From Alphaproteobacteria bacterium (lineage in GTDB: Bacteria; Pseudomonadota; Alphaproteobacteria; Micavibrionales; Micavibrionaceae), in assembly GCA_018000295.1 (NCBI GenBank), contig JAGNKE010000001.1, forward strand, positions 62,001 through 126,000: a stretch of 64,000 nt of DNA, in the 5' to 3' direction. Numbering within the stretch: the first letter of the stretch is position 1; every line of letters starts with the position of its first letter. The notes under the pieces are model-generated. The model did not search any database. It saw only the letters and a program-made list of their open reading frames with translations, and had not been told where the DNA came from. Below are positions 8,623-17,036 of the stretch, in pieces. The position numbers were made by a program, and so were the translations under genes.

Positions 8623-9363
8623 ATGCCTGACCCGAAGAAGCTTAGCCCCCTTAACAAGTTGGTTTTTGCGCTCACCTGTTTTTCAGTGATCTTGTCCATA
8701 TCCAGAGCTGTTCAGGCCTGCAGTCTCCTGCCTAAAAGCACTTATGACTACTACAACCAACACAGTAAGGTTTTTGTAGGAACCGTCGAGGAGGGGCCGG
8801 ATGAAAAGGGGAGTTACAAGGTTCGTGTCAATGAGGCGTTTAAGGGTTTTGATGAAAAGAACGAATTTAACGCATTGACGGACGTCATCTTCGACACCGA
8901 CTGGTGCGGTTTGGGTAAGCAGGAAAAGGGAGCAAAACTCCTGATTTTCATGAATGACGGCGAAAGGGTATCGCACACGGGTGGAACTTTCCCAATCTGG
9001 CAGGTCGAGGATCAGACTAAGGCCGAAACCAACCTGTACCGTTTAATTTTGCTTCGTAATATGCTGGACCCCGACAACAAAGGCTTGCCGAAGGCACCTG
9101 TCCCCGATGAAGAAACCGCGATTTACCTTGCTTTTAAAGCGATGATTCCAGTGTACGGGAAAGAAGCGGTCTCAAAACACGTTCCCTATGCGGCAAAACT
9201 TATCAAGCAAAAAGAAGAAGGCTCTGACTATGAGGAGGACGTATGGCATATTGTTGGAAAATCGTCCTGTGAATCCCAGAAGGATTCGTGCGAAAATATG
9301 TCACCTCAGGTTAAAATCCACAAATGGTCCGGTAAAATAATGAAAGTCTATACAGGCGGATAA
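8623..9363 (+). CDS. secreted NTR/TIMP-like protein with NTF2-like C-terminal domain
   Basis: A 246-residue exported protein. The signal peptide (residues 1-32) would leave Cys33 as the mature N-terminus, followed by the pattern of bacterial TIMP/netrin-like modules: a FVGTV strand, an EAFKG segment and a second cysteine in TDWCGLGKQEKGAKLLIF. The VQAC at the cleavage site could also be an imperfect lipobox. The last 90 residues (AIYLAFKAMIPVYG, DVWHIVGK, then a VKIHKWSGKIMKVY end) resemble the Imm-NTF2-2 family. Its stop is one base before nuoG, so they are co-transcribed. The domain calls come from pattern memory; biological role unknown. Confidence 0.65.
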   Translation: MPDPKKLSPLNKLVFALTCFSVILSISRAVQACSLLPKSTYDYYNQHSKVFVGTVEEGPDEKGSYKVRVNEAFKGFDEKNEFNALTDVIFDTDWCGLGKQEKGAKLLIFMNDGERVSHTGGTFPIWQVEDQTKAETNLYRLILLRNMLDPDNKGLPKAPVPDEETAIYLAFKAMIPVYGKEAVSKHVPYAAKLIKQKEEGSDYEEDVWHIVGKSSCESQKDSCENMSPQVKIHKWSGKIMKVYTGG

Positions 9364-9364
9364 A

Positions 9365-11428
9365 ATGCCCAAAGTCACGATCAACGGAATGGAAATCGAA
9401 GTCGCGGCGGGAACAAGCATCCTGCAGGCCGCCGAGCAACTCGGCATAGAAGTCCCGCGCTTCTGCTATCACGACAAGCTCTCCGTCCCCGCCAACTGCC
9501 GGATGTGTCTCGTTCAGGTCGAGGGCGGCCCGCCCAAGCCCGTGGCCTCCTGTGCCATGGCCTGCGGCGATGGCATGATCGTCCGAACGGATACCGATGT
9601 GGTCAAAAAGGCCCGAAAGGGCGTAATGGAGATGCTGCTCATCAACCACCCGCTCGACTGTCCGATTTGCGATCAGGGTGGAGAGTGCGATCTGCAGGAT
9701 CAGGCGATGGCTTACGGCTTCGACCGCTCCCGCTTTCACGAGAATAAACGCGCCGTGACTGACAAGGAACTCGGGCCGCTGGTCAAGACCGTGATGACCC
9801 GCTGCATCAACTGTACGCGCTGCGTCCGCTTTGCCGAGGAAATCGCCGGAACGCCCGTTCTGGGCCAACTCAACCGTGGCGAGGACGCGGAAATCGGAAC
9901 TTTTATCGACCAGCTTGTACAAACCGAGCTCTCAGGGAACCTGATCGACGTCTGTCCGGTCGGCGCACTGACTTCCAAACCTTACGCGTTCAAGGCCCGT
10001 TCATGGGAACTCAAAAAAACAGAAAGCATAGACGTGCATGACGCGGTCGGCTCGAACATCCGCGTCGATTCAAGAGGCCGAGAGGTCATGCGGATTCTTC
10101 CCCGCTTGAATGAGGGCATCAACGAGGAGTGGATCAGCGACAAAACCCGCTTTTCCTGTGATGGTTTGAACCGCAAGCGCCTCGATCGCCCCTATATCCG
10201 CAGCGAAAGCACCGGAAAATTGGTGGAAACTTCTTGGCCGGAAACGTTCGCGCACATCCGCGAAAAGTTGAGCGACCTTAATGGCGATAATATCGCTGCG
10301 CTGGCCGGCGATTTGGCGGATGTCGAATCAATGGTTGCTCTTAAGGATCTGATGCAAAAGCTGGGCAGCCCGCACATGGATTGCCGGACTGACAATGCCC
10401 ATTTCGATGTGGAAACGCGGGCAGGATATTTGTTTAACTCCGCGATTGCAGGCATAGATGAAGCGGACCTGATTATCCTGATCGGAACAAATCCCCGCTA
10501 CGAAGCCACGATGCTCAACACGCGCATCCGCCGCGCTTGGCTGGAGCGACGCGTGAAGGTCGTGATGATCGGGCAGGGGGCGGACCTGACCTACCCTTAC
10601 GATCACTATGGAACGAGTCCGGCGGATTTAGAATCGTTCGCCAAAGAATTTGCCGGAAAGCTTCCGGCCAAAAAACCGATAATGATTATTGGTGCGGGTG
10701 TATTCCGCCGCGACGACGGCCTCGCCCTGCACCAGACGCTGTTCGACGCCGCGGAAAAACTGGGAATTGTGACGAAGGAATGGAACGGCTTTAACGTGCT
10801 GCATCAAGCAGCCTCACGTGTTGGCGCTCTTGAAATCGGTTTTGTCCCTCAGAAAAAAGGCCGCGACTTCCGTAACATTATTGCTGGAACAAAAGACGGA
10901 TCGATCAAGGCTCTTTATCTTCTGGGCAGCGATGAATTCAACGCCCGTGTCAACATCGGATGGAAAACTTTTGTCATCTATCAGGGGCATCACGGCGATC
11001 AGGGGGCGGAACGGGCAGACCTGATTCTCCCCGGTGCAGCTTATACGGAAAAGGACGGCACCTACGTCAACACCGAGGGTCGCCCGCAATTTGGCAGAAA
11101 GGCGGTTTCCCCACCGGGTCAGGCGCGTGAGGATTGGAAAATTATAAGGGCGCTCTCCGAAGAGTTGGGCGTTACCTTGCCATATAACACGTTGCTCGAA
11201 CTTCGCGACCGAATTCGCGGCGAATGGCCGGTGTTTAAAAATATGGAACAGGTTTCGCCCGCCAAATGGGGCAAGTTCGGCGAAAAGGGCAAAACCCTTA
11301 AAGACCCCTTTTTGGCCTATACCGAGGAGTACTACCTGAGTAATTCCGTCTGCCGGGCCTCGAAAACAATGCACGAATGTACGGATGCCTTTGTCCACAA
11401 CCACAGACTGTCAGAAGCCGCAGAGTAG
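9365..11428 (+). CDS. nuoG: NADH-quinone oxidoreductase subunit G
   Basis: Largest peripheral subunit of complex I, carrying several iron-sulfur clusters from NuoF towards the quinone site. The N-terminal [2Fe-2S] domain has the CYHDKLSVPANCRMCLVQ cysteines; the HPLDCPICDQGGECDLQD motif and the CINCTRCVRF and DVCPVGALTSK cysteines follow within the first 205 residues. The rest is the molybdopterin-oxidoreductase-like domain, without catalytic Mo residues, as is usual in the family. The 687-residue length is normal for alphaproteobacteria. It is separated from nuoF by 7 kb of other genes. Confidence 0.97.
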   Translation: MPKVTINGMEIEVAAGTSILQAAEQLGIEVPRFCYHDKLSVPANCRMCLVQVEGGPPKPVASCAMACGDGMIVRTDTDVVKKARKGVMEMLLINHPLDCPICDQGGECDLQDQAMAYGFDRSRFHENKRAVTDKELGPLVKTVMTRCINCTRCVRFAEEIAGTPVLGQLNRGEDAEIGTFIDQLVQTELSGNLIDVCPVGALTSKPYAFKARSWELKKTESIDVHDAVGSNIRVDSRGREVMRILPRLNEGINEEWISDKTRFSCDGLNRKRLDRPYIRSESTGKLVETSWPETFAHIREKLSDLNGDNIAALAGDLADVESMVALKDLMQKLGSPHMDCRTDNAHFDVETRAGYLFNSAIAGIDEADLIILIGTNPRYEATMLNTRIRRAWLERRVKVVMIGQGADLTYPYDHYGTSPADLESFAKEFAGKLPAKKPIMIIGAGVFRRDDGLALHQTLFDAAEKLGIVTKEWNGFNVLHQAASRVGALEIGFVPQKKGRDFRNIIAGTKDGSIKALYLLGSDEFNARVNIGWKTFVIYQGHHGDQGAERADLILPGAAYTEKDGTYVNTEGRPQFGRKAVSPPGQAREDWKIIRALSEELGVTLPYNTLLELRDRIRGEWPVFKNMEQVSPAKWGKFGEKGKTLKDPFLAYTEEYYLSNSVCRASKTMHECTDAFVHNHRLSEAAE

Positions 11429-11439
11429 GGATAAAAACC

Positions 11440-11856
11440 ATGAAAAAGAATCGCACGACCTTGCAGCAGGTGCAGGAATTTCACGAAACCTATGGCTTAC
11501 CTGTGCGTTTAAGGCCGGACGTTTCCGACTCCAAAACCAACGCTCTGCGAATCAATTTGCTAGCGGAGGAGCTGGACGAGTTGAAAGAGGCTTTGGCCGC
11601 TGGCGATATCCTCGAAACGCTTGATGCCCTGATTGACCTGCAATATGTGCTGGATGGCGCTTTCCTGTCCTTCGGATTGCACAATATAAAGGATATCGCC
11701 TTCGCCGAGGTTCACGGGTCAAACATGAGCAAGCTGGGCGAAGACGGTAAGCCGATCGTCCGTGAAAGCGACGGCAAGATTCTCAAGGGGCCGAATTTCT
11801 ATCAGCCGGACTTAAAAAAGTTTCTTGAATCCGATATTCCCGACGCCGCCGAGTAA
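11440..11856 (+). CDS. MazG/PRA-PH-like nucleotide pyrophosphohydrolase
   Basis: A 138-residue protein of the all-alpha NTP pyrophosphohydrolase group (PRA-PH/MazG-like). The metal-binding signature is visible as LLAEELDELKEALAAGD followed by ETLDALIDLQYVLDGA, that is, an ExxE pair and an ExxxD helix about 20 residues apart. The C-terminal FAEVHGSNMSKLGEDGKPI and GPNFYQPDL are typical of the phage and bacterial dNTP-pyrophosphatase subgroup. I start at the ATG at 11440, with TAGGG upstream, not at the in-frame ATG inside nuoG. It probably hydrolyses non-canonical or excess dNTPs; substrate unknown. Co-transcription with nuoG is likely. Confidence 0.8.
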   Translation: MKKNRTTLQQVQEFHETYGLPVRLRPDVSDSKTNALRINLLAEELDELKEALAAGDILETLDALIDLQYVLDGAFLSFGLHNIKDIAFAEVHGSNMSKLGEDGKPIVRESDGKILKGPNFYQPDLKKFLESDIPDAAE

Positions 11857-11910
11857 CCTGTAAGATACTGAAATCGCAAGAGAATCCTTTTTATTTGCAG
11901 TTTTTAATAT

Positions 11911-11920
11911 TTTATTGCAT
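11911..11920 (+). promoter_or_regulatory. TTTATTGCAT element, copy 1
   Basis: This 10-base element lies 59 bases before the GTG of the CHAP-like gene in an AT-rich 122-base gap; an identical copy precedes the unknown gene at 14612. TTGCAT could serve as a -35 box with AACAAT 17 bases downstream, so it may be a promoter element. Confidence 0.3.
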
Positions 11921-11978
11921 CATGGGGCTGTGGTAACAACAATAAAAGCTGTCAAAACAGCGTATTGGGTGAATTAAG

Positions 11979-12797
11979 GTGACTACGGGCAGATCTTCAG
12001 GCGTAACAAAAGATCCCTACCTTCTAAGCAGTGTTTTCCTGCAAAAATCACGCGTCGATGACGCGGGCGGCGGCTATTGTGCCAAGGGCGTGGCAAATCT
12101 TCTCGAGCACGTCGGTTTGGGCTGCCAGCGCGGCGATGCCTACACTTGGAAAAGTTCATTGCCTCAAAACGGCTGGATTAAACTCGAAGGTGTAAGGCCC
12201 GAAGACGCACCGCCGGGTTCTGTCCTGCTCTATGACCGCAGCGCCAACTCTAGAGGCAAGGGCGGCGGAACCGAATTTGGCCACGTGGAAATCGCCACCG
12301 TGGATGTCAACGGACGCCGTCAATATGTGTCTGACAAAGCCCGCGATAATTGGGGCGGAACGGTCCCGCAGAACTTCGTCGGCGTATACGTCCACCCCAG
12401 CCTCCATAAAACCATGGACGGAATTCACTACACCCCGAATCTGGATGCGCGCAACAGTACCATGCTGGCATCAAGTCAGACCAGACAGGGGCAGAATGGC
12501 CGCACGGATCAGAATGGTGCAGCAAACGATCTGGCCTTCATGAACCTGATCAACGGCACCGGCAATAGCGGAACCGATCAATCCGCAGGCGGAGAGACCT
12601 CATCCAATTTCAACGACCAGGCAAAGGTAGCGGCTTTCGTCGTCCTCGCCGCGATGATCTCGCAAATGTTCGGAATCAATATGGATACCGGGGGCCAGAG
12701 GCTCGGCATGGGACCGCTCCAGACGCAACCCTCCGCCCAAGAGCCCTTAACGGATACAGCGATAGCACTGGGTAGCCCTGGTGGCCGTAGCCATTAA
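11979..12797 (+). CDS. CHAP/NlpC-like cysteine hydrolase domain protein
   Basis: A 272-residue protein whose first 140 residues resemble a CHAP-type amidase/endopeptidase. GGGYCAKGVANLL places a nucleophile Cys34 at the start of a helix; EFGHVEIATVD supplies His102 and Glu104; strands with DAPPGSVLLYDR and a closing VGVYVHP are as in the fold. Such domains usually cleave peptidoglycan cross-links. No signal peptide is present, so export would need another route. A hydrophobic stretch near residues 218-235 may be a membrane or holin-like segment, and the linker is Gly/Asn/Gln-rich. GTG start. Its place between nuoG and nuoH is unexplained. Confidence 0.6.
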   Translation: MTTGRSSGVTKDPYLLSSVFLQKSRVDDAGGGYCAKGVANLLEHVGLGCQRGDAYTWKSSLPQNGWIKLEGVRPEDAPPGSVLLYDRSANSRGKGGGTEFGHVEIATVDVNGRRQYVSDKARDNWGGTVPQNFVGVYVHPSLHKTMDGIHYTPNLDARNSTMLASSQTRQGQNGRTDQNGAANDLAFMNLINGTGNSGTDQSAGGETSSNFNDQAKVAAFVVLAAMISQMFGINMDTGGQRLGMGPLQTQPSAQEPLTDTAIALGSPGGRSH

Positions 12798-12887
12798 TCC
12801 TCTAATCACTTGCGGAATAACCCTTTACTTTCAGTCTGAAAAAAGGCAGTTTTGGGCAAGCAAACGGCCTGACAAATAGCCCGAAAA

Positions 12888-14030
12888 ATGTCCGAAACTT
12901 TTATGCTTTACGCGCAATGGCTGGGGATGACGGTCCTCTGGATCGTGCTTGTCACGATTGTTGTCCTGCTCGCCGTAGCTTACCTCACCTACGCGGAACG
13001 TAAGGTCTTGGGAGCCATCCAGCGTCGGCAGGGGCCGATGACCGTCGGCCCGTTCGGGCTGCTCCAGCCGATTGCGGACGGTGTAAAGCTCTTCTCCAAG
13101 GAAACGATCATCCCTTCGCAGGCGCACAGGGTGGTCTTCCTGATGGCGCCGATGATCCTGTTTACGCTTTCTCTGATCGCCTGGGCGGTAATTCCCTTCA
13201 ACAAGGACTGGGTGATCGCCAATATCAATGTCGGCGTTCTCTACCTTTTTGCGATTTCCTCCATGGGTGTCTATGGGGTCATTATGGCTGGCTGGGCCTC
13301 GAACTCCCGTTATGCTTTTCTGGGCGGCCTGCGATCCGCCTCGCAGATGGTTTCTTACGAAGTTTCGATGGGATTGATTATTGTCTGTGTATTGCTGTGC
13401 GCGGGCTCGCTCAATCTTCAGGAGATTGTTCTGGCTCCGCGTCCGCTCTGGATGCAGGTCTTGCTCTTCCCGATGTTTATCGTATTCCTGATCTCTATCC
13501 TCGCCGAAACCAACCGCGCTCCGTTTGACCTGCCGGAGGGCGAATCGGAAATAACCGGCGGCTTCATGGTCGAATATTCGGCCATGACCTTCGCCCTGTT
13601 CTTTCTGGGTGAATACGCGAATATGATTTTGATGAGCGCCATTACGACGACTTTGTTCCTCGGCGGTTGGTTGCCACCGTTCGGCATAGAGGCTTTGGCC
13701 ATAGTGCCGGGGGTCATCTGGTTCGGCCTCAAAACGGCATTCATACTCTTTATTTTCCTCTGGGCGCGGGGAACGCTGCCCCGTTACCGCTACGACCAGC
13801 TCATGCGCCTCGGCTGGAAAGTCTTTCTGCCCTTTACGCTGCTCTGGGTGGTGTTGACCGCGGGGATTCTCGTCGCCTTCGATGCCCTGCCCAACAAAAA
13901 TTCCGTCCCGGTTGAAATCCCCGCAGTCATCATGCAGGCTCCGGTCACAATACTGCCAAAGGATATGCCACCCATACCCTTGATTTCACCCGAGGAGCCT
14001 GTGCCCGCTCCGATACAGGAGGGGGAATAA
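12888..14030 (+). CDS. nuoH: NADH-quinone oxidoreductase subunit H
   Basis: Membrane subunit of complex I that forms the quinone cavity and the link between the two arms. A 380-residue polytopic protein with about eight or nine membrane helices; the conserved cytoplasmic loops [20 protein letters not shown] and [15 protein letters not shown] are both intact, the latter being the charged loop lining the quinone chamber. It has a proline-rich C-terminal tail of about 45 residues beyond the last helix. nuoI follows after one base. Confidence 0.97.
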   Translation: MSETFMLYAQWLGMTVLWIVLVTIVVLLAVAYLTYAERKVLGAIQRRQGPMTVGPFGLLQPIADGVKLFSKETIIPSQAHRVVFLMAPMILFTLSLIAWAVIPFNKDWVIANINVGVLYLFAISSMGVYGVIMAGWASNSRYAFLGGLRSASQMVSYEVSMGLIIVCVLLCAGSLNLQEIVLAPRPLWMQVLLFPMFIVFLISILAETNRAPFDLPEGESEITGGFMVEYSAMTFALFFLGEYANMILMSAITTTLFLGGWLPPFGIEALAIVPGVIWFGLKTAFILFIFLWARGTLPRYRYDQLMRLGWKVFLPFTLLWVVLTAGILVAFDALPNKNSVPVEIPAVIMQAPVTILPKDMPPIPLISPEEPVPAPIQEGE

Positions 14031-14031
14031 G

Positions 14032-14514
14032 ATGGACCGCTTCGCCCGCGCCTTCCTTCTGACCGAAATCGTCAAGGGCTTTTGCCTGACCCTGAAATAC
14101 ATTTTTTTTATGCCGCGTGTGACGATCAACTACCCTTACGAAAAGGGTCCGATCTCCCCGCGCTTCCGCGGCGAACACGCCCTCCGGCGCTACCCGAACG
14201 GCGAAGAACGCTGCATCGCCTGCAAACTCTGCGAAGCCATCTGTCCTGCTCTGGCGATCACCATAGAGGCCGAACCCCGTGAAGACGGCTCCCGCCGCAC
14301 CACCCGCTACGATATCGACATGACCAAATGCATTTATTGCGGCCTGTGCGCTGAGGCCTGCCCCGTTGATGCCATAGTGGAGGGGCCGAACTTCGAATTC
14401 GCCGTCGAAACGCGCGAAGAGCTTTACTATAATAAGGACAAGCTTCTGGCCAACGGCGACCGCTGGGAGGCCCAGATCGCGGCCAATCTTCTGGCCGACG
14501 CCCCCTACCGTTAA
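14032..14514 (+). CDS. nuoI: NADH-quinone oxidoreductase subunit I
   Basis: Complex I subunit with the two [4Fe-4S] clusters (N6a, N6b) leading to N2. Both ferredoxin motifs are seen: [12 protein letters not shown] and [12 protein letters not shown], spaced as in the family. The N-terminal amphipathic helix ([17 protein letters not shown]) rests on the membrane. 160 residues is the alphaproteobacterial length. One base separates it from nuoH. Confidence 0.97.
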   Translation: MDRFARAFLLTEIVKGFCLTLKYIFFMPRVTINYPYEKGPISPRFRGEHALRRYPNGEERCIACKLCEAICPALAITIEAEPREDGSRRTTRYDIDMTKCIYCGLCAEACPVDAIVEGPNFEFAVETREELYYNKDKLLANGDRWEAQIAANLLADAPYR

Positions 14515-14559
14515 GCCCGCGTTTTTCCCAAGTTTTTCCGTAAGTTTGACTTCCGCAAC

Positions 14560-14569
14560 TTTATTGCAT
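14560..14569 (+). promoter_or_regulatory. TTTATTGCAT element, copy 2
   Basis: Second copy of the 10-base element, 43 bases before the GTG at 14612 in the 97-base gap after nuoI. As with the first copy, TTGCAT may act as a -35 box; AAATAA lies 17 bases on, which is a weak -10. Confidence 0.3.
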
Positions 14570-14611
14570 TAAAATAGGGAAGAAAGAAATAACCTATTAC
14601 GGGAGTGCGCC

Positions 14612-15355
14612 GTGCATCAGGTCGGCGGATTGATGGGGGAGTGGGTCAGGTCCGTTCGGGTCGATGAATCCGATCTCAAGGATGTGCCCGCCGAACTTCA
14701 CCCGTTCGGAACGCCGGTTGAAAGTCTGGGGATTTTAAGTTCTCCATTAGAATTTGATAAACCGGTTAACCGCGCTCAATTGGAGAACATGATTATAAAA
14801 TACTCTGGGAATTATGACGGTGTTATGATGCCGGGTGGTTACGATCACCTAATCGAGCCAATACAAATGATTGTAGCGGATCAGATGAAAGAGAACCCGC
14901 TTTTCCGCCACGCCCGCGTTGAGTTTACCTATCGTCATAATCCTACCCCCCAAACTCCTAGCAGGATAGTTCACGCCGATCCCTCTCGTACACAAAACGC
15001 TGTCGTCGAAGACTACATCTACTTTCTCTCCAACAAGCAGGGAACGATCGCTCAGGCTCAGCATGTGAAGAAACCCGAAGACACTTTAAACAGAATGACC
15101 CCGGAAGAAATGGTGGAGCAAGGGTTGATGACCCAGGCAAAACCTTACGAGATGCTTAAAGGACGACAAAGCACCTTCCACACGCAGGGCGCGGCGGTTT
15201 ACGAGGGTGGTCGGACATTTATTCGCGTCATCGTCACCCACCCGGATATTGACTACTTCCGCAATCTACCTGAAAACGAAAAAGCGGCCTTGCCTCAGGA
15301 CTTCCGCGAAAAACATGGAATAGCAACAGCCAGTCGTGATTTTGACCTGCACTAG
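14612..15355 (+). CDS. hypothetical protein, 247 aa
   Basis: An unrecognised soluble protein. GTG start after a purine-rich GGGAG; no signal peptide or membrane helix. A central YDGVMMPGGYDHLIEP segment resembles a turn between strands but matches no family I know. Residues 150-170 are polar and helical, and the C-terminal third includes FIRVIVTHPDIDYFRNLPENEK. It lies after nuoI on the same strand and runs convergently into the pagL-like gene with a one-base gap. Confidence 0.7.
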   Translation: MHQVGGLMGEWVRSVRVDESDLKDVPAELHPFGTPVESLGILSSPLEFDKPVNRAQLENMIIKYSGNYDGVMMPGGYDHLIEPIQMIVADQMKENPLFRHARVEFTYRHNPTPQTPSRIVHADPSRTQNAVVEDYIYFLSNKQGTIAQAQHVKKPEDTLNRMTPEEMVEQGLMTQAKPYEMLKGRQSTFHTQGAAVYEGGRTFIRVIVTHPDIDYFRNLPENEKAALPQDFREKHGIATASRDFDLH

Positions 15356-15356
15356 G

Positions 15357-15887
15357 TCATGTATCCGTGATCTTCCAGTTGGCAAAACGGCTCAGCGGGA
15401 TGTGATAATAAACGTTCAGCATCTCTACTCCCGGATTATCATCGCCCCGTCCGCAATTTGACATATGGCTGAAACTGAGCGCCAGACGGCTGCCGGAGTC
15501 AAACTGATAGCCCATCTCAAACTGCGAACGGAAAATCAGCGGGTAGAAAAGATCCGCATTGTTATTCCCCGGACTGTAGAGGCCAGCCCCGAAGCTAGGC
15601 GTAAGATAAAGATGGTCCGTCAGTTTGACATCCACAAGAAACCCGCCCCCGGCCCAGAACGCACCGTCCGCCGTCAAGTCTAGCCCCGCCCACGGCTTGA
15701 TCTCTTTGATGAAGATTGCCGTATCGGGTCTGTATTCTGCTCGGAAATCGACCGTTTGTCCGTCATCTTCAGGAAAAATGTCATAATAGCCGATCGAAAG
15801 GCCAAGAAACCCGCCCGTACCCTCAGCAAATGCTGGGGGAGAGATAAGTAAAGATAAAACAAAAGCCAAAAATGAAAATTTTTTCAC
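15357..15887 (-). CDS. PagL-like lipid A 3-O-deacylase
   Basis: Predicted outer-membrane beta-barrel enzyme that removes the 3-linked acyl chain of lipid A, a remodelling step that changes LPS packing and host recognition. The signal peptide ends near residue 21 (PPAFA). Short amphipathic strands fill the 176 residues, as expected for an eight-stranded barrel. The catalytic motif is visible: His141 and Ser143 in SFSHMSN, and Glu155, with the His-Ser and Ser-Glu spacing of Pseudomonas PagL (His126, Ser128, Glu140). GTG start with GAGG about ten bases upstream. It lies on the minus strand between nuoI and nuoJ. Confidence 0.8.
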   Translation of the reverse strand: MKKFSFLAFVLSLLISPPAFAEGTGGFLGLSIGYYDIFPEDDGQTVDFRAEYRPDTAIFIKEIKPWAGLDLTADGAFWAGGGFLVDVKLTDHLYLTPSFGAGLYSPGNNNADLFYPLIFRSQFEMGYQFDSGSRLALSFSHMSNCGRGDDNPGVEMLNVYYHIPLSRFANWKITDT

Positions 15888-16096
15888 GTCTTATAAACCT
15901 CAATGAATAATATCGTTAAGGAAAAACGCAGAGGAAACTGAAAACAAAAAGGATTTATATGTTGGTATGACTCCTGCGAATCGGAAAATCAAGCGGGAAA
16001 ATTTTGCCGAGTGAAACTGTATTTTTTGCAGAACGGCCCTTGCGGGTCCGGGGATAAGGGATTAGAAAAAGGAGATAAAAAGAATAGAGACACCCC
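15888..16096. other. 209-base gap between pagL-like gene and nuoJ
   Basis: The gap must hold promoters for both the minus-strand pagL-like gene and the plus-strand nuoJ-N unit, but I see no convincing -35/-10 pair for either. It contains AT-rich patches around 15900-15960 and a GC-rich patch at 16030-16060. No tRNA or small reading frame was found. Confidence 0.5.
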
Positions 16097-16711
16097 ATGG
16101 TCGTTCAGGCTTTTGCCTTTTATCTTTTCGCCGGCATCCTGGTCCTTAGCGCTTTGATGGTCATCACGGCACGCAACCCCGTACATTCCGTGCTTTTTCT
16201 TATTCTGGCTTTTTTTAACGCGGCCGGATTGTTTATATTGCTCGGTGCCGAGTTCATCGGAATGATTTTAGTGATCGTGTATGTCGGCGCAGTCGCGGTG
16301 CTCTTCCTTTTTGTAGTCATGATGCTGGACATCAACTTCGCCGACCTCCGCAAGGGAGCGATGAGCTACGTCCCCTTGGGCTGCTGTATTGGAGCCTTAC
16401 TGCTTTTTGAACTGGTGACCCTTTACGCAATGTGGGGGAAATCAGCGACTGTAGAGGGAAACAGAGCTTTTCCGGTCGAAAAGATGGAGAATATGACAAA
16501 TACGGAAATGCTGGGAACCGTGCTCTACACGGAATATGTCTATGCTTTCCAACTCGCCGGACTGATCCTTCTTGTCGCCATGATAGGAGCCATCGTTCTA
16601 ACCCACCGCACCCGCCCCGGCGTACGCAAGCAGAAAATCGCCGCACAGGTTTCGCGCAAGGCCGAAGACGTTCTTGAAATCGCCAAAGTAACGTCAGGAT
16701 CGGGGGTCTAG
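16097..16711 (+). CDS. nuoJ: NADH-quinone oxidoreductase subunit J
   Basis: Membrane subunit of complex I with five helices; it contributes the pi-bulge helix next to the quinone cavity. The conserved stretch [51 protein letters not shown] is intact across residues 30-80. 204 residues is normal. An AAGGAG site lies upstream, somewhat far from the ATG. This is the first gene of the intact nuoJ-K-L-M-N run and follows an opposite-strand gene, so it needs its own promoter. Confidence 0.96.
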   Translation: MVVQAFAFYLFAGILVLSALMVITARNPVHSVLFLILAFFNAAGLFILLGAEFIGMILVIVYVGAVAVLFLFVVMMLDINFADLRKGAMSYVPLGCCIGALLLFELVTLYAMWGKSATVEGNRAFPVEKMENMTNTEMLGTVLYTEYVYAFQLAGLILLVAMIGAIVLTHRTRPGVRKQKIAAQVSRKAEDVLEIAKVTSGSGV

Positions 16712-16712
16712 C

Positions 16713-17033
16713 ATGGAGCAGGGGGGCGCCATCGGCATCGAACACTTCCTGATCCTCGCCGGAATTATTTTCACAATCGGCGTCTTCGGCATTTTCCTGA
16801 ACCGTAAGAACGTGATCGTTATTCTGATGTCGATCGAACTCATGCTTCTGGCCGTAAACATTAACTTTGTGGCCTTCTCCGCCTACCTGAACGACCTGAC
16901 GGGACAGGTCTTCACCATGTTTATTCTCACTGTGGCAGCAGCAGAAGCTGCCATCGGCCTGGCCATCCTCGTCGTCTTCTTCCGCAACAAGGGGTCGATT
17001 GAGGTGGACGATATCTCAAGCATGAGGGGATAG
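16713..17033 (+). CDS. nuoK: NADH-quinone oxidoreductase subunit K
   Basis: Small three-helix membrane subunit of complex I, related to MrpC. The second helix carries the conserved proton-channel glutamate in [15 protein letters not shown], and a second glutamate lies in [13 protein letters not shown]. 106 residues. It starts one base after nuoJ and is followed three bases later by nuoL. Confidence 0.97.
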   Translation: MEQGGAIGIEHFLILAGIIFTIGVFGIFLNRKNVIVILMSIELMLLAVNINFVAFSAYLNDLTGQVFTMFILTVAAAEAAIGLAILVVFFRNKGSIEVDDISSMRG

Positions 17034-17036
17034 CGG

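Noticed and set aside
15888..16096. tRNA or small RNA in the gap before nuoJ
   Set aside because: No cloverleaf or convincing hairpin with T-run could be drawn.
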